This document shows, piece by piece, positions 33,567 through 46,581 of a stretch of DNA of 64,000 nt; within the stretch, counting starts at the first letter, position 1, and every line of letters starts with the position of its first letter. Location of the stretch: assembly GCA_016800925.1 (NCBI GenBank), contig JABCPU010000143.1:1-64000 (forward strand). Direction: 5' to 3'. The translations under genes and the position numbers were made by a program. The notes under the pieces are model-generated. The model was not told the origin of the DNA. It was given only the letters and a program-made list of their open reading frames with translations, and did not search any database. The stretch comes from Suillus spraguei. Taxonomy: Eukaryota; Basidiomycota; Agaricomycetes; Boletales; Suillaceae.

Positions 33567-34385
33567 ATGGATAACCATGTGCCGAAGCAGCCTGAGCCTC
33601 TATTACATGGCACTCCCTCGATAACAATCCGTAAAAGTATTTCTAGGAATGGTGGACAACCATTCGAAGACTCCGATGTTCTCGTACTTTCCTCCAGGTC
33701 TACAAGTGACACGCACTGCGAAGATTCCAAGCAACTGTATGTCGACTTACGTCTCTCAAAGCCTTTACTACCAGATAGCACCATTACGTGGGGCTTTGCT
33801 GGAATCCGTGTCACTCTCTCATCCACTCCTCTACGTTTCCGCTGGAATCATTATATTGATTCTCAAGGACGAGATGGCCCTCCTGATGAAGGCACCATGA
33901 CCTCATGTGATGGGGAAGAAGTAGAAACTGGAATCGGGGTAAACCACGAGACGGGAGAACTGGAGCAGTATGAAGAGCGCTGGATGTGAGCTCATGATCA
34001 TTTCCCTGGATAATTGGCTTGATGATTTCTGGGTGATAGTGATCAACCTGTCCCACCAGGCACACCGTTCGCATTCCTCACTTCCTCTCGCGAACCAGGT
34101 GAATCGACCGGGTTTATCGCTATTCTGGGAGATCATGCGCTTGCAATGCGCCAGAGCGACACTGAATTTCAAGTAGTGCGCATGCGCATCTCGACTTCAA
34201 CGTCGTCCGAAGTTCTGTTCAAGCAGAACGCAGACACGCTCCTCCCACTATTAGAATCTGCGCTCTCTGGTTTTGATGATTGGAAAGGGTCCCCTTGGGA
34301 GCGTGGTCAAGAAATTACTTTACAGGAAAACCGCTGGACTGTGTGGGATGCCGGTATGACAGGGGGAAATGACTGTGTAATTTAA
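33567..34385 (+). CDS. HRI1: HRI1-family protein
   Basis: Two exons (33567-33985 and 34040-34385) with a 54 bp GT-AG intron give exactly 254 codons plus stop. The product has the Hri1 layout: an opening with SITIRKSISRN, then SDVLVLSSRS, VDLRLSKPLLPDSTITWGFA, FRWNHYIDSQ, PDEGTMTSCDGEEVETGIGV, NHETGELEQYEERW, PPGTPFAFLTSSREPGESTG, FIAILGDHALAMRQ and a C-terminal NRWTVWDAG. The acceptor at 34039 was chosen because it makes GTPFAFL continuous. The nearer AG at 34059 breaks the frame. Yeast Hri1 is a two-barrel cytosolic protein of unclear function. It shares a short divergent promoter with the PPR gene. Confidence 0.7.
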
Positions 34386-35362
34386 ATGGTAGGCGAAGGT
34401 ATTCATTGTGCTGCGATGCATTTATAACCTGTGTCCACCACGCTGCTTATCGCTTGATCTCTACTCTGCAAATATAGGACATACCTTTATTATAACACTT
34501 CTCCGGTGTGTAAGCACATCACGCGACTTCTGACAGTGCCGTCATTTTGTACGTCACGGTTGAGGTTGTTTCTGGTCCGCTGGAGCCTATCTAATTTATA
34601 CCGGTACCTGCAGTTCCCAGAAACATATACTTTGAGTGTTGCTAAATCCAAATACCCGTGCATCTGAGATGGGTTCTAACTTCCAAACATGCAACCTATG
34701 ATTTGGCAGCCTTCATGACCTAGATGCTGAGAAATACGCTATGTAGACTGACACAAGTTACGGAGCTGATCAGGTTCCGAGCGCACGTTCGACACTGCCC
34801 CGCAACGAGTCGATGACGGCCATATTTTAATGAGCCGAATTCGCTGAGTAGTATGACGTAGACCTGGACCGAGTATTACTTGATCAGATAATTCGGAGAT
34901 ATGTTCATGATATGTGTTTCAGTGCGCGTCAGGATTGCGTCGAGAACCTCACCAGTCAAATACACATAAATCAAAAATTGCCTAGAAGCCTCGAGGGAGA
35001 GAACGAGAACGAGAACAAACAAGATCTAGAATGAGGCTAGGCTAATGAATGATCAGATCATGGTGCGATACTGATTCGGATGGTACGATGCTAGCTCAGA
35101 AATTCAAGCCGAACGACGTCCGATGAACAATTGCATCACTTTTGATTGTACTTTGTCGTTGCTTGACCAAACCTGAGCACGAATGCACGTTTCCCAGTCT
35201 TACTAACTGGCAGCGGTGCTGAGAGAAGTACGGGTATACTTACTAACATATTTGCAGTGTTCGCGATTAGCAATCGCCCTAGTTTATTTTGGAGGGGTTG
35301 GCCGCAAAGTTGACGTTATCGTATCAGTACTGATTAGATTATTTAACCGGCCCAAATATTGG
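34386..35362. other. Intergenic region upstream of GAPDH, no gene recognised
   Basis: No coding frame with support. It presumably includes GAPDH upstream control DNA. A purine stretch of GAGAACGAGAAC type lies near 35000. Confidence 0.5.
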
Positions 35363-35370
35363 TATAAAAG
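35363..35370 (+). promoter_or_regulatory. TATA box of GAPDH
   Basis: TATAAAAG lies 79 bp upstream of the GAPDH ATG and is followed by a pyrimidine-rich stretch (CCTCCACTTCAACCC) up to the start codon. This is the usual layout of strong basidiomycete gpd promoters. Confidence 0.7.
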
Positions 35371-35441
35371 GTTCATCTTACCGTCCGACATATCCGTATT
35401 CCTCCACTTCAACCCATCACCACTATAATCACTCAGCCAAC

Positions 35442-36912
<1,471 letters not shown>

Positions 36913-37955
36913 AGGGAAAAGCCGTGAACATTCAGAATCTTACCTTCTTACCATTCAAAATAAATGTTGTATTTCTTTACGGACATGGTGCCTATAGATA
37001 CGGTTATGTTCTCCAACGTCATCATGTTTGAGTAATTATGTTAGTTGTACACGATTGTCACGGTCGGTGGGTGAACTTTCGCTTGAGAGCGGTCGAGAGC
37101 TGGGGTACGAAAGGCTCGTCCAAAAAAACACACAGGTATATCGGGAATAAGACGGACCCCAAGCTTTCAATTTCCAACGGTCAATCGCAGGGACAAAAAT
37201 GACAGCGCTGTCCTACACATCTAATCGGAAATTGAAATTCAGGCAGTGTTCTGGCAAAAGGCAGTGATACTGAAGTACTGAAAGTCTGCTTCAGTATCGC
37301 GGACAGTGTTTATGGAGATCACGGGAAATCTAGCCAGCATGCTTACATTAGCCTAAGTAGTAACATTATAACATATTGCAGTGCGCCTTCTGAACTATGT
37401 ATATGAACCCTGAATGCGCGCGCATGACAAATTTTCAGTTAGTGTGTACCATCTTGAGCATTACATTATATAACGAGAACGGATAGTGGACATACCATCC
37501 AGAACATTTGGTAACAGACACCACAAATGTTATTATTGACGATATGGGTAGGCATCTGATGTGACGGATCTGGTCTGACAAGTAGTCAAAATCAAAGTTC
37601 AGTACCTTCAGTCATGTGTAACGCTTGCATACCTGAGCGCTTCAGGGGTAACGGCGTCTGCTGAAGCGCTTTCACACGGCGGTATACAAAGTCTATTAAG
37701 CGACATTACGTCCAGCTTCACATGAGTATTAATTTTTATCGTGTGATCAGGTTGCACGTACCAGTCGGTTCTGCACAGTTGACACTCACAATTGAGGTAT
37801 AAACAAAATAATATTCCGACGAACAAAGATAATGAGATACATAGGCCCAATTTACTTGCCGAAAAGTTCCGCAGAGGACGACGACATATGAAACATGAAC
37901 GAGAACTATAGATATAACATCGCGTTAGAGTCATAACAAAGTTATAATGTGATCA
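36913..37955. other. Intergenic between convergent genes, no gene recognised
   Basis: AT-rich downstream region of GAPDH. A short minus-strand frame (37608-37934) has no recognisable motif. Confidence 0.5.
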
Positions 37956-38771
37956 CTAAAATACGCCCGGAATGAGTCTGTAGCGCACCCTCTTAGACCA
38001 CCGAACCCATTCCTCCCCAAAACGTTTGCGAAGCATTGCATCTTCAGTGATGGCCCGTGCGCTGCCTAGTACGCCGGACAGTATGAGTTGAAGTATCCAT
38101 GCTCCAAGTACAACACGCCCGAAATGAGTGGAGAGCCACCCAGATGTCCGCATGAACGATCCGGGACTCGCGTAGATGACCGAGATCCCAAACGAGGCAA
38201 CGAAGCTGGTTCCATAGCCGGGATGACGTACGATGCTGTACGGACCCGTGGTAACAAGGGAATGATCTTTGCGCAAGGTGAGCTCATGTGTGAAATGGCG
38301 TCCCATGACGCGAATGCACCACAGGCGCCCCAGACTACCCATGAAGGCGAAGATAGTTCCGAGTATGAAGTATGTATTTGGCACCATATCCGGAAGCTGA
38401 CCATTGTGAACTAGAGTAGCGAGGATTCTAGATGAGATTGGCGATGGAAAATAGGCCGCAAGTATGACTGCAATCTCTGCAACACAGGGTATCAAACCCG
38501 ACAACTGTGAAGGATGTTCATCACGGTGTCTAGACTTTGAAAATTCACGTACCCGTTGTAATATTGGGAAAATAGCTGGGCAGATACGCTCGTAGAGCGG
38601 GCCGCCGCTGATGACTTCATCACTATGGGGTGTTGGGTTCGGAGAGATATACGCATTATTGAAGACAATGACAGACGGCACAAGGAAGAGAAGTTTCACA
38701 AGGGTCATTGCGACAATCGTCCGAGTCACTGGTCGTGCAAAGGTTGTGGGTCTTGTCAATGGTCCACACAT
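37956..38771 (-). CDS. Isoprenylcysteine carboxyl methyltransferase (ICMT)-like membrane protein
   Basis: The minus-strand gene has one 48 bp intron (38505-38552, GTACGT...CACAG), which is a multiple of three and stop-free. Hydrophobic helices (VKLLFLVPSVIVFNNAY, AEIAVILAAYFPS) are followed by the ICMT/PEMT core: LGRLWCIRVMGRHFTHEL, LVTTGPYSIVRHPGYG, then EDAMLRKRFGEEWVRWSKRV and YRLIPGVF. The GPY..RHPGY and F.EEW..W...V.YRLIP motifs bind the methyl donor and membrane substrate in this family, which methylates prenylated C-terminal cysteines in the ER. The true start may be the Met at about 38708 rather than 38771, since the first 21 residues are polar. Specificity within the superfamily is not certain. 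Confidence 0.8.
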   Translation of the reverse strand: MCGPLTRPTTFARPVTRTIVAMTLVKLLFLVPSVIVFNNAYISPNPTPHSDEVISGGPLYERICPAIFPILQRVREFSKSRHRDEHPSQLSGLIPCVAEIAVILAAYFPSPISSRILATLVHNGQLPDMVPNTYFILGTIFAFMGSLGRLWCIRVMGRHFTHELTLRKDHSLVTTGPYSIVRHPGYGTSFVASFGISVIYASPGSFMRTSGWLSTHFGRVVLGAWILQLILSGVLGSARAITEDAMLRKRFGEEWVRWSKRVRYRLIPGVF

Positions 38772-39453
38772 TTCTTATATGTGTGTCCTCGCATAGATGC
38801 GCCACAGGTTGCCAGGTTATCGCAGTGAGGGTCCAAATTCAAGCGAGTCCACAAAGGGTAACTACACGTGAGGCGCAAATCATGCTAGTGGCTTCCCGAA
38901 ATTGATCAAAGAAGAAGCCGTATATATACGGAAGTTTGACCAAACCTAACGCTACGCCGAGGTTGAGATTGTTTAAAAAAGAGTCGGATGGCAAGCACGC
39001 GAGGGTAGTAAGTTGAGTTGCATTACGTTGTGGCCACTCGATAACCGCCAAGTCGGAACTTACCAGCATCATGATGCTGGGGAGGCTGCTGCATTTACGT
39101 TCACGGTTGCAGAGCTTGTGAAACATTACATGACCGAAAAGGCTAGCTATAGGATAGTCAATGAGATTCGCGCAGATAGTCGAGAGAGAAGATACTTATT
39201 ATGTGATCCGGGCCAGGACAAAGATTACGTTATCATTCAATGTAGATCGTACCTTGGCACAGTCCAATTCAACAGACTTTTGGATAGTGTCCTGCAGTGA
39301 TGCAGAGATATATATCAATATTTGTTGGGTGAACAGAATATTAGTTTCATTAGGATGAATGTGAGCGCAAATGTAGTGCTATGTATTAGTAAGCACTCCA
39401 TCATTTTTAAAAACGGATGGTAATAAATTATAATATACGCCACTAGTTTTTAA

Positions 39454-39550
39454 GGGTCTGAGAACTGAGACACGGTCAGAATACTACTAGTAAACTCTTC
39501 CCGAGATACGCTAGTACACTCTTTCTGACCGTGTCTCAGGTCTTAGACCC
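39454..39550. repeat. Short foldback: 28-bp inverted arms, 41-bp loop
   Basis: The left arm 39454-39481 begins GGGTCTGAGA and the right arm 39523-39550 ends TCTTAGACCC. The arms pair at 26 of 28 positions, including the uninterrupted core CTGAGACACGGTCAGAA. No clear target duplication is seen. It could be a small MITE-like foldback element or a transcribed hairpin. It sits in gene-poor DNA. Confidence 0.75.
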
Positions 39551-42500
39551 GGCCTGCATCAGGGTCACACACATCCCACAAATGAACAAAGTGCTGGTCT
39601 AACAAAAATGTATGTACGCCACTGATACGATTGATCTCTTTCACCTTGGTGACAGCATCTACGATGCGCTGTATACAATGTCCTCATCGAGCTCGAGCCT
39701 CCCTGGTAATCCGTAATAAGTCCAAGCAGTGCAAAGAGCTAAGTACTACAAGTCGGGCCCCGGTAGTGGTGACATAATGTTTGCACCAGTGTCACGCGAC
39801 CCTTGACGGCAACTCTTTTCGAACTTTCTTAATGACGCAATCTCTTCGGACGCAACCACAAGTAGAACAGAGATATATCTGTCTGTTTTACTACGATGTA
39901 CACTGATCTATCCCACGCTAGTTCGATCTTGCACCTCTATGAACATCCGAAACAGCTCCGTGGCGGTGATGCTAATAGGCACATAATATACTACTTATGA
40001 CTGCACTGGCACTCACAAACCCGCTCTGCGAAATTCGTGTGTATATCATCCAGCTATGTACCTATCAATTCTCAGAACGTAGTATCCAGATTCTCAATTT
40101 CGCAGATTGGCCCTTACATGAGCATGACTCCGTGACAACTGAGACATAACCAAAAAAGAGTCTGCAACAGATGCTGCTTAAAATGGGAGAACATAAAGTT
40201 CGAAACGGATACAGAAGTTCGAATGTCTCAGGATATGTATCGCATTTGTGCATAGAACTTTTCTGACGGTGTCTCTGACAGACGTGAATCATGTCCGTCG
40301 TGTCGTTCCATTTGCTCCTTAAATCCCATTTACTCATGCCTTTATGAACTCTGAATCCCAACTTAATCAAACAACGAGTGAATGTAGTCGATGTTCGGAT
40401 CGGCGGAAACGCAGGGATACAGCATATTACCACATTTGCAATTTTGGCTGGTATATGTCGTCGGTAAGCTCCGCGCCTATGTCACTCTCGGATATATAAA
40501 CATAGATAACGCTTCCCTGCAGGAGTATGGGTCTCTTTCCACTTGCTTTCGGGGGATAATCTCTTTGGATGACAAGTTACTACTGAATACGCAACGACTG
40601 ACTATGCCCCTTGTGCACTTATTTCATATCACCGGGAATCACGGCACCTTCACCATAATGAAGCCACCAGAGTGTGGACTTGCTTACTGGGTGCGCTCGA
40701 CTTGGGCGACATTGAAACCAGGTTGCAAATCCAAATCTCATGTACGAAGCACGGCGTTGGCACGCCACAGTCCCAAAAGCTAGTTTTCCACCTACCCTAC
40801 AAGATGCTACGTCTAGATCATGGGACTTTTCTTGCGATCCGCCAACTCGACATATGCTCGCGCAGCGGTGGGGAAAACCTGTAGATTTTCGGCGCATTTC
40901 CTGATTAGGAACTAGCGATACGAGTACCGAAAAAATTATTTCAGGCTTTGGCATTTTTCAATGTCTTATTGAGAGAGTACTCTATGGAGGACAATACGAT
41001 CTAGTCTAAGGGCCCCCAGTGCCCTGGGTGCATCTCCGCATCTGCGAATGCCGTGACCTAGTGGCTTTGGCATTATCCTGGCACACACAGGTTGCCGAAA
41101 TCATATACAACTTGTATGTTTTATCTACGATATGGCATCGTCCCAACGGACAATAAGTGCAGATTTTTTTAAAAACATATACACGAGTTATACGGTGTCA
41201 TTTTGGATGCCTCTATCATACGAAAATAGCCATCATCTAATTCGCGGTCCGTGTTGCAAGTCACTATGAAGGTGACCATCATGAGGGAGATATCATGATC
41301 AATCACGCGAAGGTGGTAGAATGCATGCAATCAAATATAATCAGGTTATGCAAACAAGAAGTTGTGGGCTTGGTTGAGTTGGATCACGGAGTACTTGCAA
41401 TAAATGTTAATTGTGACAGGGGTGTTCATTTTCTTAAAACGTGCCTTATGATTTTGACCTGACCTTAGGTGGCACCTAGGCTCAAGCACATACCAATACC
41501 GCGTACTCAATACTTGATGTAAGTTAGTCTTCTGCCATGTCTCCTGCAGGGGCCGACACATCTGTAGTTGTTTTCTGAAAGTCGATACGGGGAGTTACGG
41601 TACATCGGGAATAGTTGCCGATTTCTTAGTAATAACTTACTCATCTACTGAAGAACCCTAAGCTGCATTCTCACATCTTCCCACTTCTCACTGTCAGCAG
41701 CCAAGTACTGTGTCGTGGCTTGCCAAATTCCGAATATTCTGAAGATACAATGAATGGGGTTAGAAACACTCAGCCGCCGCGTGTATATCCTCTTGATATA
41801 TTGGTTCGATGTGTTCTTGTGACGTTGCACTGACAATATATTATCGAATTCTAACGGCGATGTTCTTCAACTTCGTGGCGCATTTCGGCGATATAGTCAG
41901 GCTCAGAAGAAGAATGGCTCTGGGGCCTCGGTGACGGCAAATGAATAGATGGTTCGACTACTATGATCAAGGTTCGGACTTCAAATCGAGTGCAGCACAT
42001 TGAACTGCAGGGTCCAACTTTTATTGGTTGATGCACCGTTAATGTATTCGATGACCATCCAATACTGGCATTGGGGCAAGTGCTACTAGCTGGTGAGTCC
42101 GCTGTCATTGTGAGATATATCTACAGTAACGGGCAGGTCTGCGTTAATCGCGGCAAATTTTTTATATCGCACTTCGTAGAGCGAGATCCTATTTCCGCAC
42201 TCAGATCCAACTTACAGCAATGTCGTATCTGGAGTACGGGTACAGATAACACCGCTCATTTTCGAATGTCGGGCGTTACTGCGGTCGACTGTACCTGCTT
42301 TCGATAACTGCCAACGAAGCAATATAGCTAAGAGTTCCTCAAGGGCCTATGTTTGCATATCCCCAACAGGCGTCCTATCGTTTTCCCCGACTGTTACTCT
42401 GCGCATGTTCGTTTGGCTGTGGCACCTTAAGCCCAAATGACCCATACGCTTCCGCCATTCGCAAGTGGTGTGGGAACAAAATCGTCTTCTGTTGCATTTA

Positions 42501-44118
42501 TTATGCTACCGTAATATTTCTATCGAAAAGGATGTGCCACTTTTCAATGGGCATCCCACGGTGGAGGCACCCGCGAAGTGCATGAATATGATAACAGTTC
42601 TCCGTCCCAAAATCGAGGTGCCACGAAAAAATGACCGAGATCAAACACGAGCAAAGATTCTGGAGGCCCTCATCATTCTCCGACACATTGAAAAATTGTA
42701 AAACGCAGCCTTGTTTCGAAAGAAGCCTTCCAGTGCCGCAATGTAGGGTTCTCCTAAAATGGAGCAGCAGGTCCAGAATACTTATTCACATGCCCCCAAG
42801 TATTCTAAGTGCGGCAAGAATTATTTGATTGTTAAGGGTTGACGTTCCAGGCCAAATATTCGAGCGGTTAATGAGGCTGCAGCTGTGGTGGCATGGACAA
42901 TGCACTATAATTATTAGATCTGCTCAAACAGTTTAATTTTTTTGGGCGTGCAGGCGAAAATGAACTGATCAATTGTCAGCTCTATTCCTGCCGCGGACTC
43001 GCCAAGGGACTGCCGCAAAGGAAAAACCCATATGCACGATAACTCAGTGTATCGACAATATCAGTGCCAACGGAGCACAAAAGAGAATCCACAACGAATC
43101 CCTTGGCGAGTAAGAACTTCTGCTGGCTATCTTCATTTCAGTAGTCACTCATATATGCATACTCAGTGTAATATGGTATTTTTTTGTAATATTTACACTT
43201 CGGCGGCTCGGCATACCATCACGCTGACATATCGATCTTGTTGACAACTTTACATACTAATAAAATAAACTGTTCTAACAGTTTATCTCTCTTTCATTCA
43301 GACACCACATAATCTGGTAAAATAAACTTCAATACTGCGGCCCGAAGGCAGCTGCAATTTCTTCACCTGTCACGTGACTCCGAGATCGAGCAGCAGTGAC
43401 GCCACTTAATTTGATTTATCTATGATAGTATAATGAGTCCAATCCAGAGGGTCAAAATGGATAATGGGTGGGAAGGATCCATGGAGATGTTGCAGGAAGT
43501 GGGGCATTTTAGTAATTAGATCCTGAAGCAGGGTTCTCTCTTTCATTTCATCTTTGAATTCATATTTATTGTCCTTTGGTCGAAAACCTTCTCGCTCAAA
43601 TATTGTATGTATGTATGCAGTTTGATCTATGTTGAACAGAAAACGCGTACTCCGTCTGTAGGGTGTCGGACAAAGGCCGACGTACAGGGGGGATAATGTG
43701 GCGAGATGCGTGGGTTGATAGAATTTCAAGTTTGGGAGTTTTCGTGTGATTCTTGCCAGTGTAGCAATATGGATGATTCTTGTTATTCAGTTTTTGTCTA
43801 TATGACCTTTAATACTCCCGAGAAGTACTGTTGGGGCCTAAGGTGCCCCGAATCAAAGGACGGCGGAGTGCCCCGCTTGCTTCCTGTCGTGCCGAAGGTA
43901 GTGGGTAGGGGGTACTAATAGATAACGGATCCCCTTGTGCTATTCCATTGCACACGTGTATCCAGTACGAATCACGTCGTTGAATTTGAGTATGAGCTTT
44001 TTTGAATGCGTCCTGTCAAAATTCGTTCGGTGAATTGTACTGTTTCCGATTGGAAGGGTACATAAATCCCCCCCTCGTTTATTAATCTGCCGCCTCATTC
44101 TTTCATTGTGCTGCTACG
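39551..44118. other. Gene-poor region, no gene recognised
   Basis: Only short overlapping frames occur. The minus strand near 41.9-42.5 kb has fragments vaguely reminiscent of copia-type polyproteins (MGHLGL; PDYIAEMRHEVEEHRR), which is not enough for a call. A 12-bp inverted repeat CTCGCCAAGGGA/TCCCTTGGCGAG lies at 42998-43009 and 43099-43110. The ORF at 43406-43729 (minus) is unrecognised. The right end holds the promoter of permease copy 1. Confidence 0.45.
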
Positions 44119-46581
44119 ATGGACTTCAAAGATGAAATCGATGTGGACGTTGTCGCCCAGGCTGGGCTGGAGAAGCTGGGCTACAAGCAGGAGATGACAC
44201 GGGTTCGTGCCTTTTCTTGTTCCTGTTCGATCAGCGTGTAATGGTCGTGGTCATTGCTAGTCTCGAGGACTAGTACAAATCTTGTTTAGTGAGTAGAGCG
44301 TTCCTTTTATTCAGCGTGCCGCAGACATTGAATTCCTCTCAACAAGTGACGCTAGGTCAGTCTTTCGGATCGAGTGAAGCTGCTTGCTGAGCTGCTGATT
44401 TGATTAGCAATTATGGCAGTCCGTATGTCTGAGCAATGATTGATTTTGCTCAACACCACGACTCACCCTCTGGTAGCCTTTGGCTTAGTAGCACCTATAG
44501 CAACGTCGCTCGTTGGAGGTGGTCCAGCGGTAATAATATGGGGGTAAATTTATCCTTTCCACCTTATATAGAACGTGATTTGACATGCTGTAGTTGGATC
44601 TTGGTTTCAGTCCTGACCCAAGCGCTCGCTTTTTCACTGGCTGAGATATGTTCTAAATATCCCACGTCAGCGGGGACATACTACTGGTGTTATCGACTGG
44701 CGTCCCCCCGGACGCGACTTCTTGCCTCCTGGATCAATGGCTGGTTGACAGTCGCCGGTAGTTGGATGGTTGATTTGAGTGCCAAATTTGGTATTTGTTC
44801 CTATGCATGTTACTTCCAATGCATCAGCGATCATGACACATTTTCCCAGCAACTGCTCAACTTGCTGTCGCCGGCGCCAGGATATATTACTCCGAATGGA
44901 ACCCGACAGCATTGCAAACATGTAAGGATCCGTGTAGCAATGTTTGCATTTGTTTGACTACTTAGTGCCCAAATGCAGACATGATTTTCCTCGGTGTGAC
45001 TGCTGTTGCTAGCATATTCTGCATATTCTTTAACAGGCTCTTACCAACCGTCGACGTAAGTCCTCACCTGTTTATTGTCTCAGAGATCCCCACAGGTTGC
45101 CAGATTATTTGTGCTTGCTGGACTGGTTTAGGCATCATCGGTACGTTTGATCCGCTCTTCGTCTGTTATCCTCTTAAATTTGTTTGAAGTTATCTCAATA
45201 TGCTTGTCGGTCAAGGCCGCAGCAGGACGTCGTTCCGTCTCTTTCGCGCTCGGGAACTTCGATCCATCATTTTCAGGATGGACACCTGGATGGTCGTTCT
45301 TCATAGGTCTATTGCCGGTATGATCACTATTACTTAACGAAACTCGTACTCAATATTACCACAATATATCAAAACAGCCTGGTAAGATATTTATCACGGT
45401 AGGGTTGGGCGCTGAACAACGTGTTATGTAGCATATACATACTCCGCTATAGGAATGAGTACGTCAATGCCTCAACATCTGGTCCACTTACTACTTACAC
45501 TATGAAACCAGTTACCAACATGGCCGAAGAGGTTCATAACCCTTCTGAAATACTCCCGAAGGCCATCGTCTCATCTATACCCATTGGCTTGTTAACTGGT
45601 GTGGTATTTCTTCTGCCAATCCTTTTCACGCTCCCAGATATCGCTACATTACTTCAAGGTCAGTTTCGCGCAGAGATGACTCGTGCTCCTCATGTATATA
45701 TGTCAACTAGTTCCTTCCGGTCAACCGATTGGTGTTATGTTCACTTTGGTCATGGGCTCTAGGGCTGGTGGTTTTGGGCTGGTGAGTTTGTCATGACCTT
45801 TCCACCCGGAACTGCATCTATGATTTGGCGGGGTATTTAGTGGTTCATTGGTACGTCGCAACTGGTCTCTGCCAATATGCCTGTCTTTCTCATACCACCT
45901 TGCAAAGTATTTGGTATCAGTATGTTTTGTTCAATCTCCACGTCTTGTGCCGGTTCTCGTGCAACATGGGCGTTCGCACGTGACAAAGCTGTTCCTTTTC
46001 ATCGATGCTTCTCCAAAATCAGTCCTTACCTTGAAGATGTCCCCGTGAATGCGTATGCACTCTCCACCGCGATTCAAGTTCTCGTTGGACTCGTCTACCT
46101 CGGCTCCTCAGCTGCATTCAACGCTTTTGCAGGAGTCGCCGTCATGTGTCTTGGAGCATCCTATGCCATGCCCGTTGCCCTCTCGCTAATGGACGCCCGG
46201 AGAGACATGCGCGACGCCCCATACAACCTTGGCATATTTGGTACTGTCATCAATGCGGTTGCAGTACTGTGGATCATATTCGTCATCGTTCTATTCTCGA
46301 TGCCTGCTGTCATCCCAGTGACGATGTGGTCTATGAGCAAGTGGCTTTTTCTCTCATGACTGCTAAGGCACTGACAGTGTGAGTTAGATTATGCTTCCGC
46401 AGTGTTTTTGGGATTTGGGCTGATCAGTGCAGTGTGGTATATTATCAGTGGGTTGTTTGCTTGCCGTTCGGGAACACCGTGTGATTAATGTGGTTCAGGC
46501 GGCCAGTATTACTATACAGGACCTCCAATCCAGGAAGAACCAACAGGCTCCCCCGGTTACTCAGACTCTGATTTGCATTGA
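44119..46581 (+). CDS. APC-family permease, array copy 1 (appears intact)
   Basis: The gene starts MDFKDEIDVDVVAQAGLEKL with the GYKQEMTR entry motif and is divided by many short introns. The following exons encode LAIMAVPFGLVAPIATSLVG, WILVSVLTQALAFSLAEICS, KYPTSAGTYYWCYRLASP, IICACWTGLGII, GWTPGWSFFIGLLP, PPAYTYSAIGM, NMAEEVHNPSEILPKAIV, SSAAFNAFAGVAVMCLGASY and a polar tail ending GYSDSDLH at 46581. Very small exons are needed: 44408-44422 (15 nt), 45378-45381 (CCTG, 4 nt) and 45841-45850 (10 nt). One donor late in the gene is GCAAGT rather than GT. The family moves amino acids, GABA, choline or polyamines, and the substrate cannot be inferred. It is the most diverged of the four copies and the only complete one with no lesion seen. 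Confidence 0.85.

Noticed and set aside
37608..37934. Minus-strand frame with a Cys-rich start downstream of the ICMT-like gene
   Set aside because: No homology, no intron support, and composition like the surrounding intergenic DNA.
38839..39300. Overlapping frames on both strands upstream of the ICMT-like gene, considered as an extra N-terminal exon
   Set aside because: No splice path joins them in frame to the methyltransferase, and the known family starts near the first hydrophobic helix.
41850..42585. Possible copia-type polyprotein remnants on the minus strand
   Set aside because: Only isolated words (MGHLGL, PDYIAEMRHEVEEHRR) in different frames. No RT or integrase core motif nearby.
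42998..43110. 12-bp perfect inverted repeat CTCGCCAAGGGA/TCCCTTGGCGAG
   Set aside because: Arms do not extend beyond 12 bp and the 89-bp spacer has no structure. This could occur by chance in a 64-kb window searched by eye.
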